Source: Ktedonobacteria bacterium (GTDB taxonomy: Bacteria > Chloroflexota > Ktedonobacteria > Ktedonobacterales > JACDGC01). From it: a DNA stretch of 64,000 nt. Position numbers and translations under genes: made by a program. Below are positions 16,943-25,884 of the stretch, one piece after another (the stretch's first letter is position 1; the number at the start of each line of letters is the position of its first letter). The stretch covers positions 1-64,000 of the forward strand of contig DAIDHM010000118.1 of NCBI GenBank assembly GCA_027459705.1. The letters are read 5' to 3'. The notes below the pieces were generated by a model. It saw nothing but the letters and a program-made list of their open reading frames with translations, did no database searches and was not told the DNA's origin.

Positions 16943-17056
16943 TATCTTGCCAACATTGGTTGCTGATCCGGCGCAACCAATCGCACCGGATCAGTTGACA
17001 AGGCGATGATCGCGCGTGGCGCGGCAATGATCGATGATGCGCAGGCATCATCGATC
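16943..17056 (+). promoter_or_regulatory. pckG control region: extended -10 and three perfect inverted repeats
   Basis: TGC-TATCTT (-10 at 16943-16948, extended) predicts a start near 16955. From there: repeat A, ATTGGTTGC (16955-16963) with GCAACCAAT (16973-16981); repeat B, CTGATCCGG (16963-16971) with CCGGATCAG (16986-16994); repeat C, GATCGATGATGC (17029-17040) with GCATCATCGATC (17045-17056). A and B interlock, so the two RNA hairpins exclude each other. A TTGACA at 16995 has no partner -10. The region could be a switching leader or overlapping operators. Confidence 0.55.
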
Positions 17057-17130
17057 GTATCGTACAGAGGTGAGACCCGCGACCACGCGAAGGGGCGTGG
17101 TGCCGTCCCGCCCAGACCGAGAGGAATACG

Positions 17131-18963
17131 ATGCAGATACCCGACTATGTCCACCATACCCGGCTTCGGCAATGGGTCGAAGAGATGGTGGCCCTGTGCA
17201 AACCAGATCAGGTCCATTGGTGCGATGGTTCGCAGAGCGAATACGACGCGCTCTGCCAGTTGCTCGTCGAGAATGGCACATTTACCAGGCTCAATCCAGA
17301 GTTGCGCCCCAATAGCTACCTCGCGCGATCCGATCCCGACGATGTCGCGCGCACCGAAGATCGCACGTTCATCTGCAGTCTCAGCAAGCAGGATGCTGGA
17401 CCGACGAACAATTGGGTCGATCCGCGCAAAATGCACAAGATTCTCAATGGTCTTTTTGACGGATGTATGCGCGGCCGTACGATGTACGTCATGCCATTCA
17501 GCATGGGACCGGTTGGTTCACCCCTCTCATACCTGGGCGTCGAGCTCTCTGACTCTGCGTATGTCGCAGTCCATATGCGTATCATGACGCGTATGGGACG
17601 CGCGGTCTGCGACGTGTTGGGCGCGGATGCACCCTTTGTTCCGGCGGTGCATTCGGTCGGGCAGCCCCTGGAGCCAGGCCAGGCTGATGTGCCCTGGCCC
17701 TGCAACAACGCGAATAAATATATTGTGCATTTTCCCGAAGAACGCGCTATCTGGTCCTTTGGCAGTGGCTATGGCGGCAACGCCCTGCTGGGCAAGAAAT
17801 GTTTTGCCTTACGCATCGCGTCAAATATCGCGCGCGATGAGGGCTGGCTGGCCGAACATATGGCTATTATTGGCGTCCAGGCGCCTGACGGCGAGAAGAC
17901 CTATGTCACCGCCGCGTTTCCCAGTGCCTGCGGCAAAACGAATTTCGCGATGCTCATCCCGCCCCCCGCTCTGGGCGACTGGAAGGTGACAACGGTTGGC
18001 GATGATATCGCCTGGATGAAAGTCGGTGATGACGGCCAGGTGTATGCGATCAACCCCGAGGCCGGGATCTTTGGCGTGGCACCGGGAACCAATGTAGAGT
18101 CAAATCCCAATGCCATGGCAACGATAGCACGGAACGCGCTCTTCACCAATGTCGCGCTGACGCCGGATGGCGATGTCTGGTGGGAAGATATGACGCCCAC
18201 GCCACCACCCGCATTGATCGACTGGCATGGCAATCCGTGGACACCCGCGAGCAAAGAAAAAGCGGCGCACCCCAACGCGCGCTTCACGGCTCCCGCCAGC
18301 CAGTGCCCCTCGATTGATCCTGACTGGGAGAATCCGCGTGGTGTGCCGATACGCGCCTTCATCTTCGGTGGCCGACGCCGCAATGTGATGCCACTGGTGC
18401 TGCATACGTTCAATTGGCCGTATGGCGTCTATTTCGCGGCGACGATGGCCAGCGAGACGACGGCGGCGGCCACCGGCAAGGTTGGCGAAGTACGCCGCGA
18501 TCCGATGGCAATGCTGCCGTTCTGTGGCTATCACATGGCGAGCTACTTCAACCATTGGTTACAATTTGGCCGCGCGCTCTCGAATCCACCCCGCATCTTC
18601 CTTGTCAACTGGTTCCGCAAAGATAAGGATGAGCACTTCCTCTGGAAGGGTTATGGCGAGAACATGCGCATCCTGCAATGGATCGTCGGACGGGCACGGA
18701 CGCGCAGTAGCGGCGTCGAGATGGGGCTGGGTCGCGTGCCGACCTATGCCGATATTGACTGGCGGGGCATGGAAGATTTTACGCCAGAACAATTCGAGCA
18801 GGTGATGTCGATCGACACGGAACTCTGGAAGCAAGAGATTCTGTCGCACGACGAGCTCTTTATGAAGCTGTATGATCGCCTGCCCAAAGAACTGCTCTCC
18901 GTGCGCGATTTGCTGCTCTCCAGCCTCTGGAGCGAACCAGAGTGGAAAGATCGTCAGGAGTGA
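17131..18963 (+). CDS. pckG: Phosphoenolpyruvate carboxykinase (GTP)
   Basis: A 610-residue protein, normal for the GTP-dependent family. The P-loop/kinase-1a motif [12 protein letters not shown] is at about residues 263-274 with the reactive Cys at about 267. [13 protein letters not shown] gives the metal/substrate Asp residues, and [14 protein letters not shown] is the conserved GGRR block. It converts oxaloacetate to PEP with GTP (gluconeogenesis) or runs in reverse for anaplerosis. The start ATG at 17131 has GAGAGGAA 5 bases upstream. It stands alone after a ~290-base leader rich in inverted repeats, suggesting individual control of this carbon-flux step. Confidence 0.96.
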   Translation: MQIPDYVHHTRLRQWVEEMVALCKPDQVHWCDGSQSEYDALCQLLVENGTFTRLNPELRPNSYLARSDPDDVARTEDRTFICSLSKQDAGPTNNWVDPRKMHKILNGLFDGCMRGRTMYVMPFSMGPVGSPLSYLGVELSDSAYVAVHMRIMTRMGRAVCDVLGADAPFVPAVHSVGQPLEPGQADVPWPCNNANKYIVHFPEERAIWSFGSGYGGNALLGKKCFALRIASNIARDEGWLAEHMAIIGVQAPDGEKTYVTAAFPSACGKTNFAMLIPPPALGDWKVTTVGDDIAWMKVGDDGQVYAINPEAGIFGVAPGTNVESNPNAMATIARNALFTNVALTPDGDVWWEDMTPTPPPALIDWHGNPWTPASKEKAAHPNARFTAPASQCPSIDPDWENPRGVPIRAFIFGGRRRNVMPLVLHTFNWPYGVYFAATMASETTAAATGKVGEVRRDPMAMLPFCGYHMASYFNHWLQFGRALSNPPRIFLVNWFRKDKDEHFLWKGYGENMRILQWIVGRARTRSSGVEMGLGRVPTYADIDWRGMEDFTPEQFEQVMSIDTELWKQEILSHDELFMKLYDRLPKELLSVRDLLLSSLWSEPEWKDRQE

Positions 18964-18985
18964 ACAACGGCCTCGCCGACTGCAT

Positions 18986-19003
18986 GCCGGAAGGTCCGGT
19001 GCC
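18986..19003 (-). repeat. Dispersed element between pckG and the HAD gene
   Basis: GCCGGAAGGTCCGGTGCC is the exact reverse complement of GGCACCGGACCTTCCGGC. A degenerate second copy (CCCGGATGGCCCAGTGCC) lies at about 19068-19085. Both sit in the short convergent gap after the pckG stop. Confidence 0.75.
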
Positions 19004-19092
19004 AGGTGACGTTGCTAACGCCGCCTGGCAGCCGACCTGCCGTTTTGGACACTGCCCGTGATCGCTGCCCGGATGGCCCAGTGCCACTCCGT

Positions 19093-19887
19093 TCAGGCCA
19101 TCTGGTCGGGGTCGATGGCGACGACACCTGGCAGGACCAGGGAAGGGCGATAAGGGAAGCGCTCCACTTTGTCTGGTGCGGTCACCCCCGTGAGCACCAG
19201 GATGGTGCGCATGCCTGCTTCGGTACCTGCGACAATATCAGTGTCCATGCGATCGCCGATCATGACGGAGGTCTCGGAATGGCCGCCGAGTTGACGGAGG
19301 GCCGCGCGCATCATCAGGGGATTTGGCTTGCCAATGAAATATGGCTTCACCCCGGTAGCTTCAGCGATCAGGGCAGCGACGGCGCCCGTCGCAGGGACGA
19401 GGCCCGCTTCGCTTGGCCCGCTGACGTCAGGATTGGTGGCGATGAAACGCGCTCCGCCATGGATCAGGCGGATGGCGAGCGAGAGCCGCTGGAAACTATA
19501 CGTTGTGGTCTCACCAAGCACGACATAATCAGGATTGACATCCGTCAAAATATACCCGGCATCGTGCATCGCCGTGGTCAAACCCGCTTCACCGATGACA
19601 TAGGCCGAGCCATTGGGTTTCTGCTGTTTCAAGAATTGCGCAGTCGCCAACGCCGAGGTGAAGATCTCTTCCGGGCGGACGGGCAATCCAATATGCTCTA
19701 AGCGCGCTTGCAGGTCGCGCGCGGTGTAGAGCGAGTTATTCGTCAGAATCAAAAACGGTTTGCCCGCGGCACGCAGTCGCTCTATGAAGGTATCAGCGCC
19801 TGAGATGATTTGACTGCCCCGGACCAACACACCATCCATATCCATCAAGACAGTCGTGACGCCATGTAACACGAGTTGATCGCTCAT
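19093..19887 (-). CDS. HAD-superfamily IIA (NagD-like) phosphatase
   Basis: A 264-residue protein started at the ATG at 19887 ([20 protein letters not shown]), with AGGGGC upstream. HAD motif I is [11 protein letters not shown], motif II LTNNS, the Lys region is [12 protein letters not shown] and motif [14 protein letters not shown]. The C2-type cap insert is in the middle, as in NagD/phosphoglycolate phosphatase-like enzymes. It is expected to hydrolyse small phosphate esters; the specific substrate is unknown. Confidence 0.88.
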   Translation of the reverse strand: MSDQLVLHGVTTVLMDMDGVLVRGSQIISGADTFIERLRAAGKPFLILTNNSLYTARDLQARLEHIGLPVRPEEIFTSALATAQFLKQQKPNGSAYVIGEAGLTTAMHDAGYILTDVNPDYVVLGETTTYSFQRLSLAIRLIHGGARFIATNPDVSGPSEAGLVPATGAVAALIAEATGVKPYFIGKPNPLMMRAALRQLGGHSETSVMIGDRMDTDIVAGTEAGMRTILVLTGVTAPDKVERFPYRPSLVLPGVVAIDPDQMA

Positions 19888-20063
19888 GATAATGCCCCTA
19901 TCGCGCAAGTGCTCGCGAACATCTCACCAGGTATTCTGTGGTGGCGCGAACACTGTGCCACAAACTCATCGCCCCATTGTCCACCAGCATCCTACCATCT
20001 CAGGTGTCATACCGACAACCCATCAAGATCTCTCAACCGACACCCTGGCGAGTCTTGCCGCTT

Positions 20064-20576
20064 TCAGCGATAAATGAAGTAGCCCGCAACCCCCGCGACG
20101 ACGAGGATGAGCAAGACATTGATCCGTCGACTCAGGGCCAGCATACAGGCAACCCCCGCGATGCACCAGCCGATCAGGTTGACCCCTGGCTGATGGAGGA
20201 TCGTCCAGACGACCGTGATGAGCAAGCCGACCACCGCGTGGGCGATGCCACGCATCGCGCCTTGCACCCAGGGCAGCCGCTCGATGCGCGTATAGCGACC
20301 GGCAATGAAGAGGACCAGCAATGGTGGCAGCGTAATGGCCACCAGCGCCAGCAATGCCCCCAGGTAACCATCAGTGAAATACCCTAAGCTGACCACCCAT
20401 AACCCATTTGGACCCGGGCTGATCTGCCCGATGGCGATCGCTTCACCAAAGTTGGCTGGGGCAGCCCAGGAGCGGGCGATGAGATCTTGCCGCAAACTGG
20501 GCAGATTGGTGAAGCCGCCCGTGGAAAAAAGCGAGGCTTTGAAAAACAGGAAAAAGTAGACAAACGGATTGATCAT
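20064..20576 (-). CDS. Chromate transporter family protein, C-terminal-type half
   Basis: A 170-residue membrane protein started at the ATG at 20576 (MINPFVYFFLFFKASLFSTG). The Chromate_transp pattern is visible as FKASLFSTGGFTNLPSLRQDL and AIGQISPGPNGLWVVSLGY. Single-domain (short) ChrA proteins normally work as a pair encoded side by side. This gene overlaps its partner by 4 bases (ATGA), so they are translationally coupled. The family exports chromate or related anions, but distant pairs may carry other substrates. Confidence 0.83.
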   Translation of the reverse strand: MINPFVYFFLFFKASLFSTGGFTNLPSLRQDLIARSWAAPANFGEAIAIGQISPGPNGLWVVSLGYFTDGYLGALLALVAITLPPLLVLFIAGRYTRIERLPWVQGAMRGIAHAVVGLLITVVWTILHQPGVNLIGWCIAGVACMLALSRRINVLLILVVAGVAGYFIYR

Positions 20577-21202
20577 AGCACGGTTTCCTGGGGAGCTGGG
20601 TCGGCTGATGGCGCCGACGGTGCCAACCACAGGGCGCCGATGACCGCTGAGCCAAACACGACGAGAATCGCCGAGAGATTCAAGGCGATGACGCCGAATA
20701 CCGCCAGGGCTATGAGAAGGACCGTCGTCAGGATCCGTGGGAACGCGATACCACGCTTGTTGATGGTTCCTGCGAACAACGGTCTGAGAAAATTAATACA
20801 GACGACCAACATCAGCCCACCAGTCGCTGGGACCACACCGCGCACGACCGCTTGCACTGCCGCGAACCGCGCGATACTCGCGTATAGGGCCGCGAGTAAG
20901 CAGGTGATGGATCCACTGGGGAGGAGGAAACCAGCAAGGGCAATTCCAATACCCCATCTTCCACCAAACCGTTTGCCCAGCAGGATGCAGATGGCGACCA
21001 GATTGATGCCGGGGGCAAGTTGGCAGAGGCTCCAGAGTTGCGCGAACTCTTCACGAGTGAGGAGTCGTAGATCGTCGATAAAGATGCGCTGGATGAGGAG
21101 GGTGGTTGCGGACCCTCCGCCAAAGGATTCCAGCCCGATGCGTGCCCAGAGCCGAAATATGCGCCAGGGGGAGAGTGTGGCGCCCGCGGAAATCGTTTGC
21201 AT
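20573..21202 (-). CDS. Chromate transporter family protein, N-terminal-type half
   Basis: A 209-residue membrane protein started at the ATG at 21202 (MQTISAGATLSPWRIFRLWA); an ATG at 21220 is also possible. The family start FRLWARIGLESFGGGSATTLLIQR and the LAPGINLVAICILLG segment identify the first of two short ChrA-type subunits. The C-terminal segment ends LAPSAPSADPAPQETVL. The partner follows with a 4-base overlap. Confidence 0.83.
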   Translation of the reverse strand: MQTISAGATLSPWRIFRLWARIGLESFGGGSATTLLIQRIFIDDLRLLTREEFAQLWSLCQLAPGINLVAICILLGKRFGGRWGIGIALAGFLLPSGSITCLLAALYASIARFAAVQAVVRGVVPATGGLMLVVCINFLRPLFAGTINKRGIAFPRILTTVLLIALAVFGVIALNLSAILVVFGSAVIGALWLAPSAPSADPAPQETVL

Positions 21203-21415
21203 GGAGTCATGCTTTCTCATCCGCCGCAGAGCTGATTGGATAGGTTGGTCCCGGCGCCCGCGGCGATTGCCAGAGAGTTTCTTGAGGTTGCGGGGTCGAA
21301 GCGATCGCATCGCCTGGGCGTCGAGATCGCCATCAGAATGCCTGTAGTCGCTATGATAACATGCGCAGCAAGAGGCTGAGGGTCTGCCACCGGGGTTTCT
21401 CGCAACAACGACGAC

Positions 21416-21438
21416 AGCCAGAGCGTGGTGCTCTGGCT
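21416..21438 (-). terminator. Probable terminator of ECF/anti-sigma operon 1
   Basis: A perfect 9-bp stem (AGCCAGAGC/GCTCTGGCT) with a 5-base loop lies 35 bases after the anti-sigma stop. On the minus strand it is followed by a G/T-mixed tail (GTCGTCGTTGTTG), so the U-tract is weak. Confidence 0.5.
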
Positions 21439-21472
21439 GCCACAGTACTGCAGGGGTAGGGTCATGGGCAAT

Positions 21473-23200
21473 CTAGGGAGCGTAGACATTCCATTGATTG
21501 TTCTGGTAATGCAACACATATGGAGTGCTGCCCCCGGTTGCCGACGGGGTAGCCGTCGCGACTGGACCACCTATCGGAAGTGTCGTTGTGCTCCCTGGCA
21601 AATCACCCGACCCAACGGCCCAGCCCTCACTCGCCGAAACCATGGCAACGCCAGCGAGCACTGCGGGAAATTGCGTGGCATAGGGACTCCACTGACCATT
21701 AGCATAACCGAGGATGAAACTGTTCGAGATTGCTTGCGATGCGCCGGTTGGTGCGCCTAGCCCGACCGCCCAGCCAGCACTGGATGAGCCGAACGACAGC
21801 CCATAGATCACACCATTGGTCTTCACGGAACTGAGATTCGCGGCGGTCCAGTTTGTCCCGTCATAGTGCATCAACAATGGCCCATTGCCAAATCCGCTGG
21901 CGCGTTTCTGCGCACCATTTGCGAGGCCACCAGCCCAGGCATCAGTCGGCGATAACATCGTCAGGGCCAGGACATTCCCATTGATGTCATTGCGAATCAC
22001 ACTCCACTGGCCGTTCTGGCGTCGCAGCAGTGTGCCATAGCCACCAATCCATACATCGTTGGGGGTGAGCGCGGCGAGGGCGTGCGCGTCGCTGGTAGCG
22101 GTCAGGTTGAGTGTAGACCAGTTGCCATTGAGATAATGGACCACAATCGGCCCATGGGCTTCAGTCTGGCCTAGCATCCACCCTTCATTCGCCGAGATCA
22201 TGCTGATATTTTGCAATGCGGATTGGAATGGCACAACAATCCGCTGCCAGGCTTTGCCATCATAATGCATGACGAGCGCATCTTGCTGCACCGAGCCCAC
22301 CGCCCAGATGTCGTTGGCCGCGACAGCGGCGACACTGCTGAGACTGCCATTCGGTACCCCGATATGCAGCGTCATCCAGCGTGTTCCATCATAATGCGCG
22401 ATGAGCGTCCCCGCCGTATCCGTACCAACTGCGTACCCATCATTCGCCGTTACCATCGCGACTGCGCTCAGTGTTCCTTGCGTGGGGAGGCCCGTCGCGG
22501 GATTGACGGTGACGACCAGCTGTCCGACGGTCTGGACGGTGCCTGGCACATTGTTGATTGCTGGGAGCGTTCCGATTGGGCCAGTTTGTGAAGGGGATGG
22601 AGTTGAGGTCGAAGATATTCCTGGGCCACTGCCAAGGCCAGCAGTAGTGACATGCCAGAGGCCAGTTACCACCAATACACCGATGAGGACGACAAGCAAT
22701 GCCGCCGCTACTGTTGGATAGGTGCGCCGTGCATTGGGGCGCGCAGTTTTTTCCACGGTCGTACTCCTGTTCCGCACATGACCACCTGGGTCAGTTCTCA
22801 CCGGAGACCAGGCGCCAGAGGGACGATCCATGACGTGCCGTCTCTCGCCTGGTATCCATGCTGCAACAGGAACATCTGGCGTGGACAAAAACGGACTGGT
22901 ATCTTCGTCAACAAAGTTGCTTTCGTGCAGCCTTGCCAACACCGCATCCGCTAGCGAAGGCGTTGGCTCATCAGCGGCCCCGGGTGACTCAGCCAACGAC
23001 CGCATCAGCGCGCGGATGCGCAAGATCGTCGCGTACTCCCGCTGGCAAGCTGCACAGGATGCCAGATGGCTCTCCACGGCAACACGCGCCGCCGCCTCCA
23101 TAGGTGCACGCGCATCGCCATACGTATAGTCGGTGAGCAGATCGCGCACCTGTTGGTGATCCAACTCGCTCATATGGTGGGTTTCATCGCGATCACTCAT
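21473..23200 (-). CDS. Anti-sigma factor: zinc finger, one TM helix, seven-repeat outer domain
   Basis: A 575-residue protein. The N-terminal zf-HC2 anti-sigma zinc finger has His45, Cys49 and Cys52 (VESHLASCAACQ). One membrane helix is at about 163-183. A Pro/Ser/Thr linker leads to about 360 residues containing seven units of the type xAND/EGWAVG ... LxHYDGxxW (for example TANDGYAVGTD with AHYDGTRWMTL, and SASEGWAVGSGD with LHYQNNQWNVY). Seven such units fit a seven-bladed propeller outside the cell. Its first codon overlaps the sigma factor gene by 4 bases. Predicted role: hold the ECF sigma factor at the membrane and release it on an external signal. Confidence 0.82.
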   Translation of the reverse strand: MSDRDETHHMSELDHQQVRDLLTDYTYGDARAPMEAAARVAVESHLASCAACQREYATILRIRALMRSLAESPGAADEPTPSLADAVLARLHESNFVDEDTSPFLSTPDVPVAAWIPGERRHVMDRPSGAWSPVRTDPGGHVRNRSTTVEKTARPNARRTYPTVAAALLVVLIGVLVVTGLWHVTTAGLGSGPGISSTSTPSPSQTGPIGTLPAINNVPGTVQTVGQLVVTVNPATGLPTQGTLSAVAMVTANDGYAVGTDTAGTLIAHYDGTRWMTLHIGVPNGSLSSVAAVAANDIWAVGSVQQDALVMHYDGKAWQRIVVPFQSALQNISMISANEGWMLGQTEAHGPIVVHYLNGNWSTLNLTATSDAHALAALTPNDVWIGGYGTLLRRQNGQWSVIRNDINGNVLALTMLSPTDAWAGGLANGAQKRASGFGNGPLLMHYDGTNWTAANLSSVKTNGVIYGLSFGSSSAGWAVGLGAPTGASQAISNSFILGYANGQWSPYATQFPAVLAGVAMVSASEGWAVGSGDLPGSTTTLPIGGPVATATPSATGGSTPYVLHYQNNQWNVYAP

Positions 23201-23790
23201 GACCGCACCTCCGTATCCAGCGCCAGATAGGCAGCACGCAACGCGACAAGTCCACGCGCCACGCGTTTGCGCACCGCCTCGCCCGTCAATCCTAAGCGAG
23301 TGGCTATCTCACCATAGCGTTCGCCCGCCACGAAATGGAGGACGAGGCAAGCCGCGTCGTCATCACTGAGACTCTCCAACGCCTGGCGTAACAAGATGCG
23401 TGCGACTACCTGATCCTCCAGGCCAATGCCGGGGGTGGGGAATGGCACCCTCACCGCGTCCCATGACATTGCCTCGGTATGATGCTGACGGATCAGCGAT
23501 AGGGCGCGATTGGTGGCGATGCGGTACAGCCAGGGGGCCAGCGGTGATGCTGTCGGCGTTTCGGGAGGCTGCCAGCGCGGTAGGGCGCGATAGGCCGCGA
23601 CGAATGTCTCCTGTGTCAGGTCCCGTGCCAACTCATGATCGCCCAGCATCTGGGTCAGATAGGCGATCAATCGCTGCTCATAGAGTTGCACCAACATCCT
23701 GAACGCTGCTTGATCCCCATGGATGGCATGGTGAATAGCGTCCATCTCGCGGCTATACTCATCTTCTTCAGGCGGCCTCTTCCAGGGCAT
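23197..23790 (-). CDS. ECF-type RNA polymerase sigma factor
   Basis: A 197-residue sigma-70-family protein with region 2 (HELARDLTQETFVAAYRALPRW, then LYRIATNRALSLIR) and region 4 (YGEIATRLGLTGEAVRKRVA). No region 1 or 3, so ECF type. It overlaps the downstream anti-sigma gene by 4 bases, the typical ECF/anti-sigma arrangement. The target promoter may include its own upstream region (23791-24000); no motif shared with the second module was identified. Confidence 0.92.
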   Translation of the reverse strand: MPWKRPPEEDEYSREMDAIHHAIHGDQAAFRMLVQLYEQRLIAYLTQMLGDHELARDLTQETFVAAYRALPRWQPPETPTASPLAPWLYRIATNRALSLIRQHHTEAMSWDAVRVPFPTPGIGLEDQVVARILLRQALESLSDDDAACLVLHFVAGERYGEIATRLGLTGEAVRKRVARGLVALRAAYLALDTEVRS

Positions 23791-23959
23791 GCGCGCTTCT
23801 CCTTCACATCGACTTCCGCCTGGCTATCCTGGCGGGTTCGCCTGAGCATAGGGGGGAGTCGCAAGAGTTCCGATACTGCAATGCATCCCGTTCTGTACAA
23901 CGTTGCGCCGCTGCAAAAGCGGACAAGGCAATGAAGGGTAGTGCTGTGACGTCAGATGT

Positions 23960-24070
23960 GTCGGTACTGGGAGTGCCGACGATGTGATACAACATCCAGG
24001 GGGATGCGCCGCCATGCCTGGGCGTGGCACTACATGCCACTGGCAACGGACGCCTGGCGGGGTGGGGCAT
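23960..24070 (+). promoter_or_regulatory. Structured leader upstream of purH
   Basis: Several consecutive stems precede purH: GTCGGTAC (23960-23967) with GTGCCGAC (23973-23980, one G-U pair); GATGT/ACATC just after; and GTGGCA/TGCCAC around 24026-24042, which competes with a GCCATGC/GCGTGGC pairing around CCTGGGC. Purine-biosynthesis genes often carry ZTP (pfl) riboswitches, and CCTGGGC recalls part of their 3' core. The conserved 5' half was not recognised, so the class is undecided. Confidence 0.3.
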
Positions 24071-24106
24071 CGCTCGCAGGACGAATAAACATGAGGTAAC
24101 TTGCAG

Positions 24107-25717
24107 ATGCGCGCACTCATCAGCGTCAACGATAAGTCCGGGATTGTGCCCTTCGCTCGGGGATTAGTCGACCTCGGATGGGAGATTATTTCCACCGGCA
24201 ATACAGCTGCTGTGCTGCGTGCGGCGCAGATCCCTGTCATGGAAGTGTCCGTTGTGACGGGTGCGCCAGAGATGTTGGATGGTCGTGTCAAGACGCTACA
24301 CCCCGCAATTCATGGCGCGATCCTGGCGCGACGCGATGTGCCGTCGCATATGGCGCAACTGGCTGAGCAGGGTATGACGCCGATCGACCTGGTCGCGGTC
24401 AATCTCTACGATTTCGCCGGAACAGTCGCCCGTGCTGATGTGCGCTTCGAGGATGCGATCGAGCAGATCGATATCGGGGGTGTGGCGCTGTTGCGGGCCG
24501 CTGCCAAGAATAATCAATTCGTCATCACCATCACGCAACCTGAAGCATATCCGGCGATTCTGGAGCAGTTGCGGTCTGGCGCGACGATCGACCTGGCGGG
24601 ACGAAGGCGGCTGGCGGCTGCGGCTTTCGCGCACACCGCAACCTATGATGCGCTGATCGCCCAGTACCTTGGTGGGGATGAATCAGAACGGTGGCCCGAA
24701 GATCTGGCGCTACCGTTACGCCGCCAGGCAGTCCTGCGTTATGGAGAGAATCCTCACCAGCGCGCGGCTTTTTATCGCTTGCGCACGCCGGGCGAAGACC
24801 ACCGCGCGACGATCGCCGCGGCCGAGACGCTGCACGGCAAAGAACTCAGCTATAATAATCTGATGGATCTTGATGCCGCACTTGGGGTCGTCCGTGATTT
24901 CACCACGCCGACCGTCGCGATCATCAAACATGCCGCGCCCTGTGGAGTGGCGACCCATCCCGACCTGGAGACCGCCTTCCGTCGCGCTCTGGCGGGCGAT
25001 CCGATCTCGGCTTTCGGCGGGATCATAGCGTTGAATCGGCCCGTCGATCTGGCGACGGCACAGGCGATTCGCGAGGGCCACTATGACGCGATCATTGCTC
25101 CAGACTATGCCGACGATGCATTGCTATTGCTCGAAAAACGCAAGAACCTGATCCTCGTCGCCACCCACCAGCCCATTGCACCTGACGCGCGCGCCAACTC
25201 CATGGCGATGCTGGATGCGCGCCGACTCAGCGGTGGGATCCTGCTCCAAACGCCCGATCTGATGTCCCCGGCGGTTGGCGCCGGACTGGAGGCGGACTCG
25301 CTCCTGACAGCAGATTCCCCGGCTCCTGAGCTGGGTCGCCGTGTCGTCACGCAACGCGCGCCAGATGAAGGGGAAGTAGCGGATCTGATCTTTGCCTGGC
25401 ACGTCGTCAAACATGTCAAATCCAATGCGATCGTCCTGGCAACGGACAACGCGACGGTCGGCCTGTGTGGTGGACAGCCGAATCGGGTGGATAGCATCCG
25501 TGTGGCGGCAATGCGGGCCGGCGAACGGTCCCGGGGATCCGTACTGGCATCGGATGCCTTCCTGCCATTTGGCGATAATATCGACGTAGCGGTGGCGGCG
25601 GGGGTCCGCGCCATCATTCAACCGGGAGGATCGATCCGCGATGCGGAGGTGATTGCTGCCGCCGATGCCGCGGGCATCGCCATGGTCTTCACGGGTTACC
25701 GTACATTTCGTCACTGA
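24107..25717 (+). CDS. purH: Bifunctional AICAR transformylase / IMP cyclohydrolase
   Basis: A 536-residue protein from the ATG at 24107 (MRALISVNDKSGIVPFARGL), with GAGGTAA upstream. The MGS-like cyclohydrolase domain covers 1-200, with STGNT, VSVVTGAPEMLDGRVKTLHP and the NLYDF block. The AICARFT domain carries LRYGENPHQRAAFY, GKELSYNNLMDLDAAL, KHAAPCGVA, KSNAIVLATDNATVGLCGGQ and QPGGSIRD. These catalyse the last two steps of IMP synthesis. Length and both domains are complete. A 16-base palindrome (25718-25733, AGGCAAAATTTTGCCT) follows the stop and may act in termination. Confidence 0.96.
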   Translation: MRALISVNDKSGIVPFARGLVDLGWEIISTGNTAAVLRAAQIPVMEVSVVTGAPEMLDGRVKTLHPAIHGAILARRDVPSHMAQLAEQGMTPIDLVAVNLYDFAGTVARADVRFEDAIEQIDIGGVALLRAAAKNNQFVITITQPEAYPAILEQLRSGATIDLAGRRRLAAAAFAHTATYDALIAQYLGGDESERWPEDLALPLRRQAVLRYGENPHQRAAFYRLRTPGEDHRATIAAAETLHGKELSYNNLMDLDAALGVVRDFTTPTVAIIKHAAPCGVATHPDLETAFRRALAGDPISAFGGIIALNRPVDLATAQAIREGHYDAIIAPDYADDALLLLEKRKNLILVATHQPIAPDARANSMAMLDARRLSGGILLQTPDLMSPAVGAGLEADSLLTADSPAPELGRRVVTQRAPDEGEVADLIFAWHVVKHVKSNAIVLATDNATVGLCGGQPNRVDSIRVAAMRAGERSRGSVLASDAFLPFGDNIDVAVAAGVRAIIQPGGSIRDAEVIAAADAAGIAMVFTGYRTFRH

Positions 25718-25884
25718 AGGCAAAATTTTGCCTGAACCCTACTTCATGGATGGGCACTTGTGTCGATAAGTGAGAATGACGCGAGGATGCGTAGCGTGGT
25801 CCATCGTGCCTCAACCTTCTCCCAGGGGCAACCGCGCCTTATGATCTTCCGCAACACGACAGATCTATAGATGGAACGAGGTCC

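Noticed and set aside
16955-16994. H-type pseudoknot in the pckG leader
   Set aside because: Arm order fits, but 9-bp stems with 0-, 1- and 4-base connectors are sterically strained; alternative hairpins or operators are more likely.
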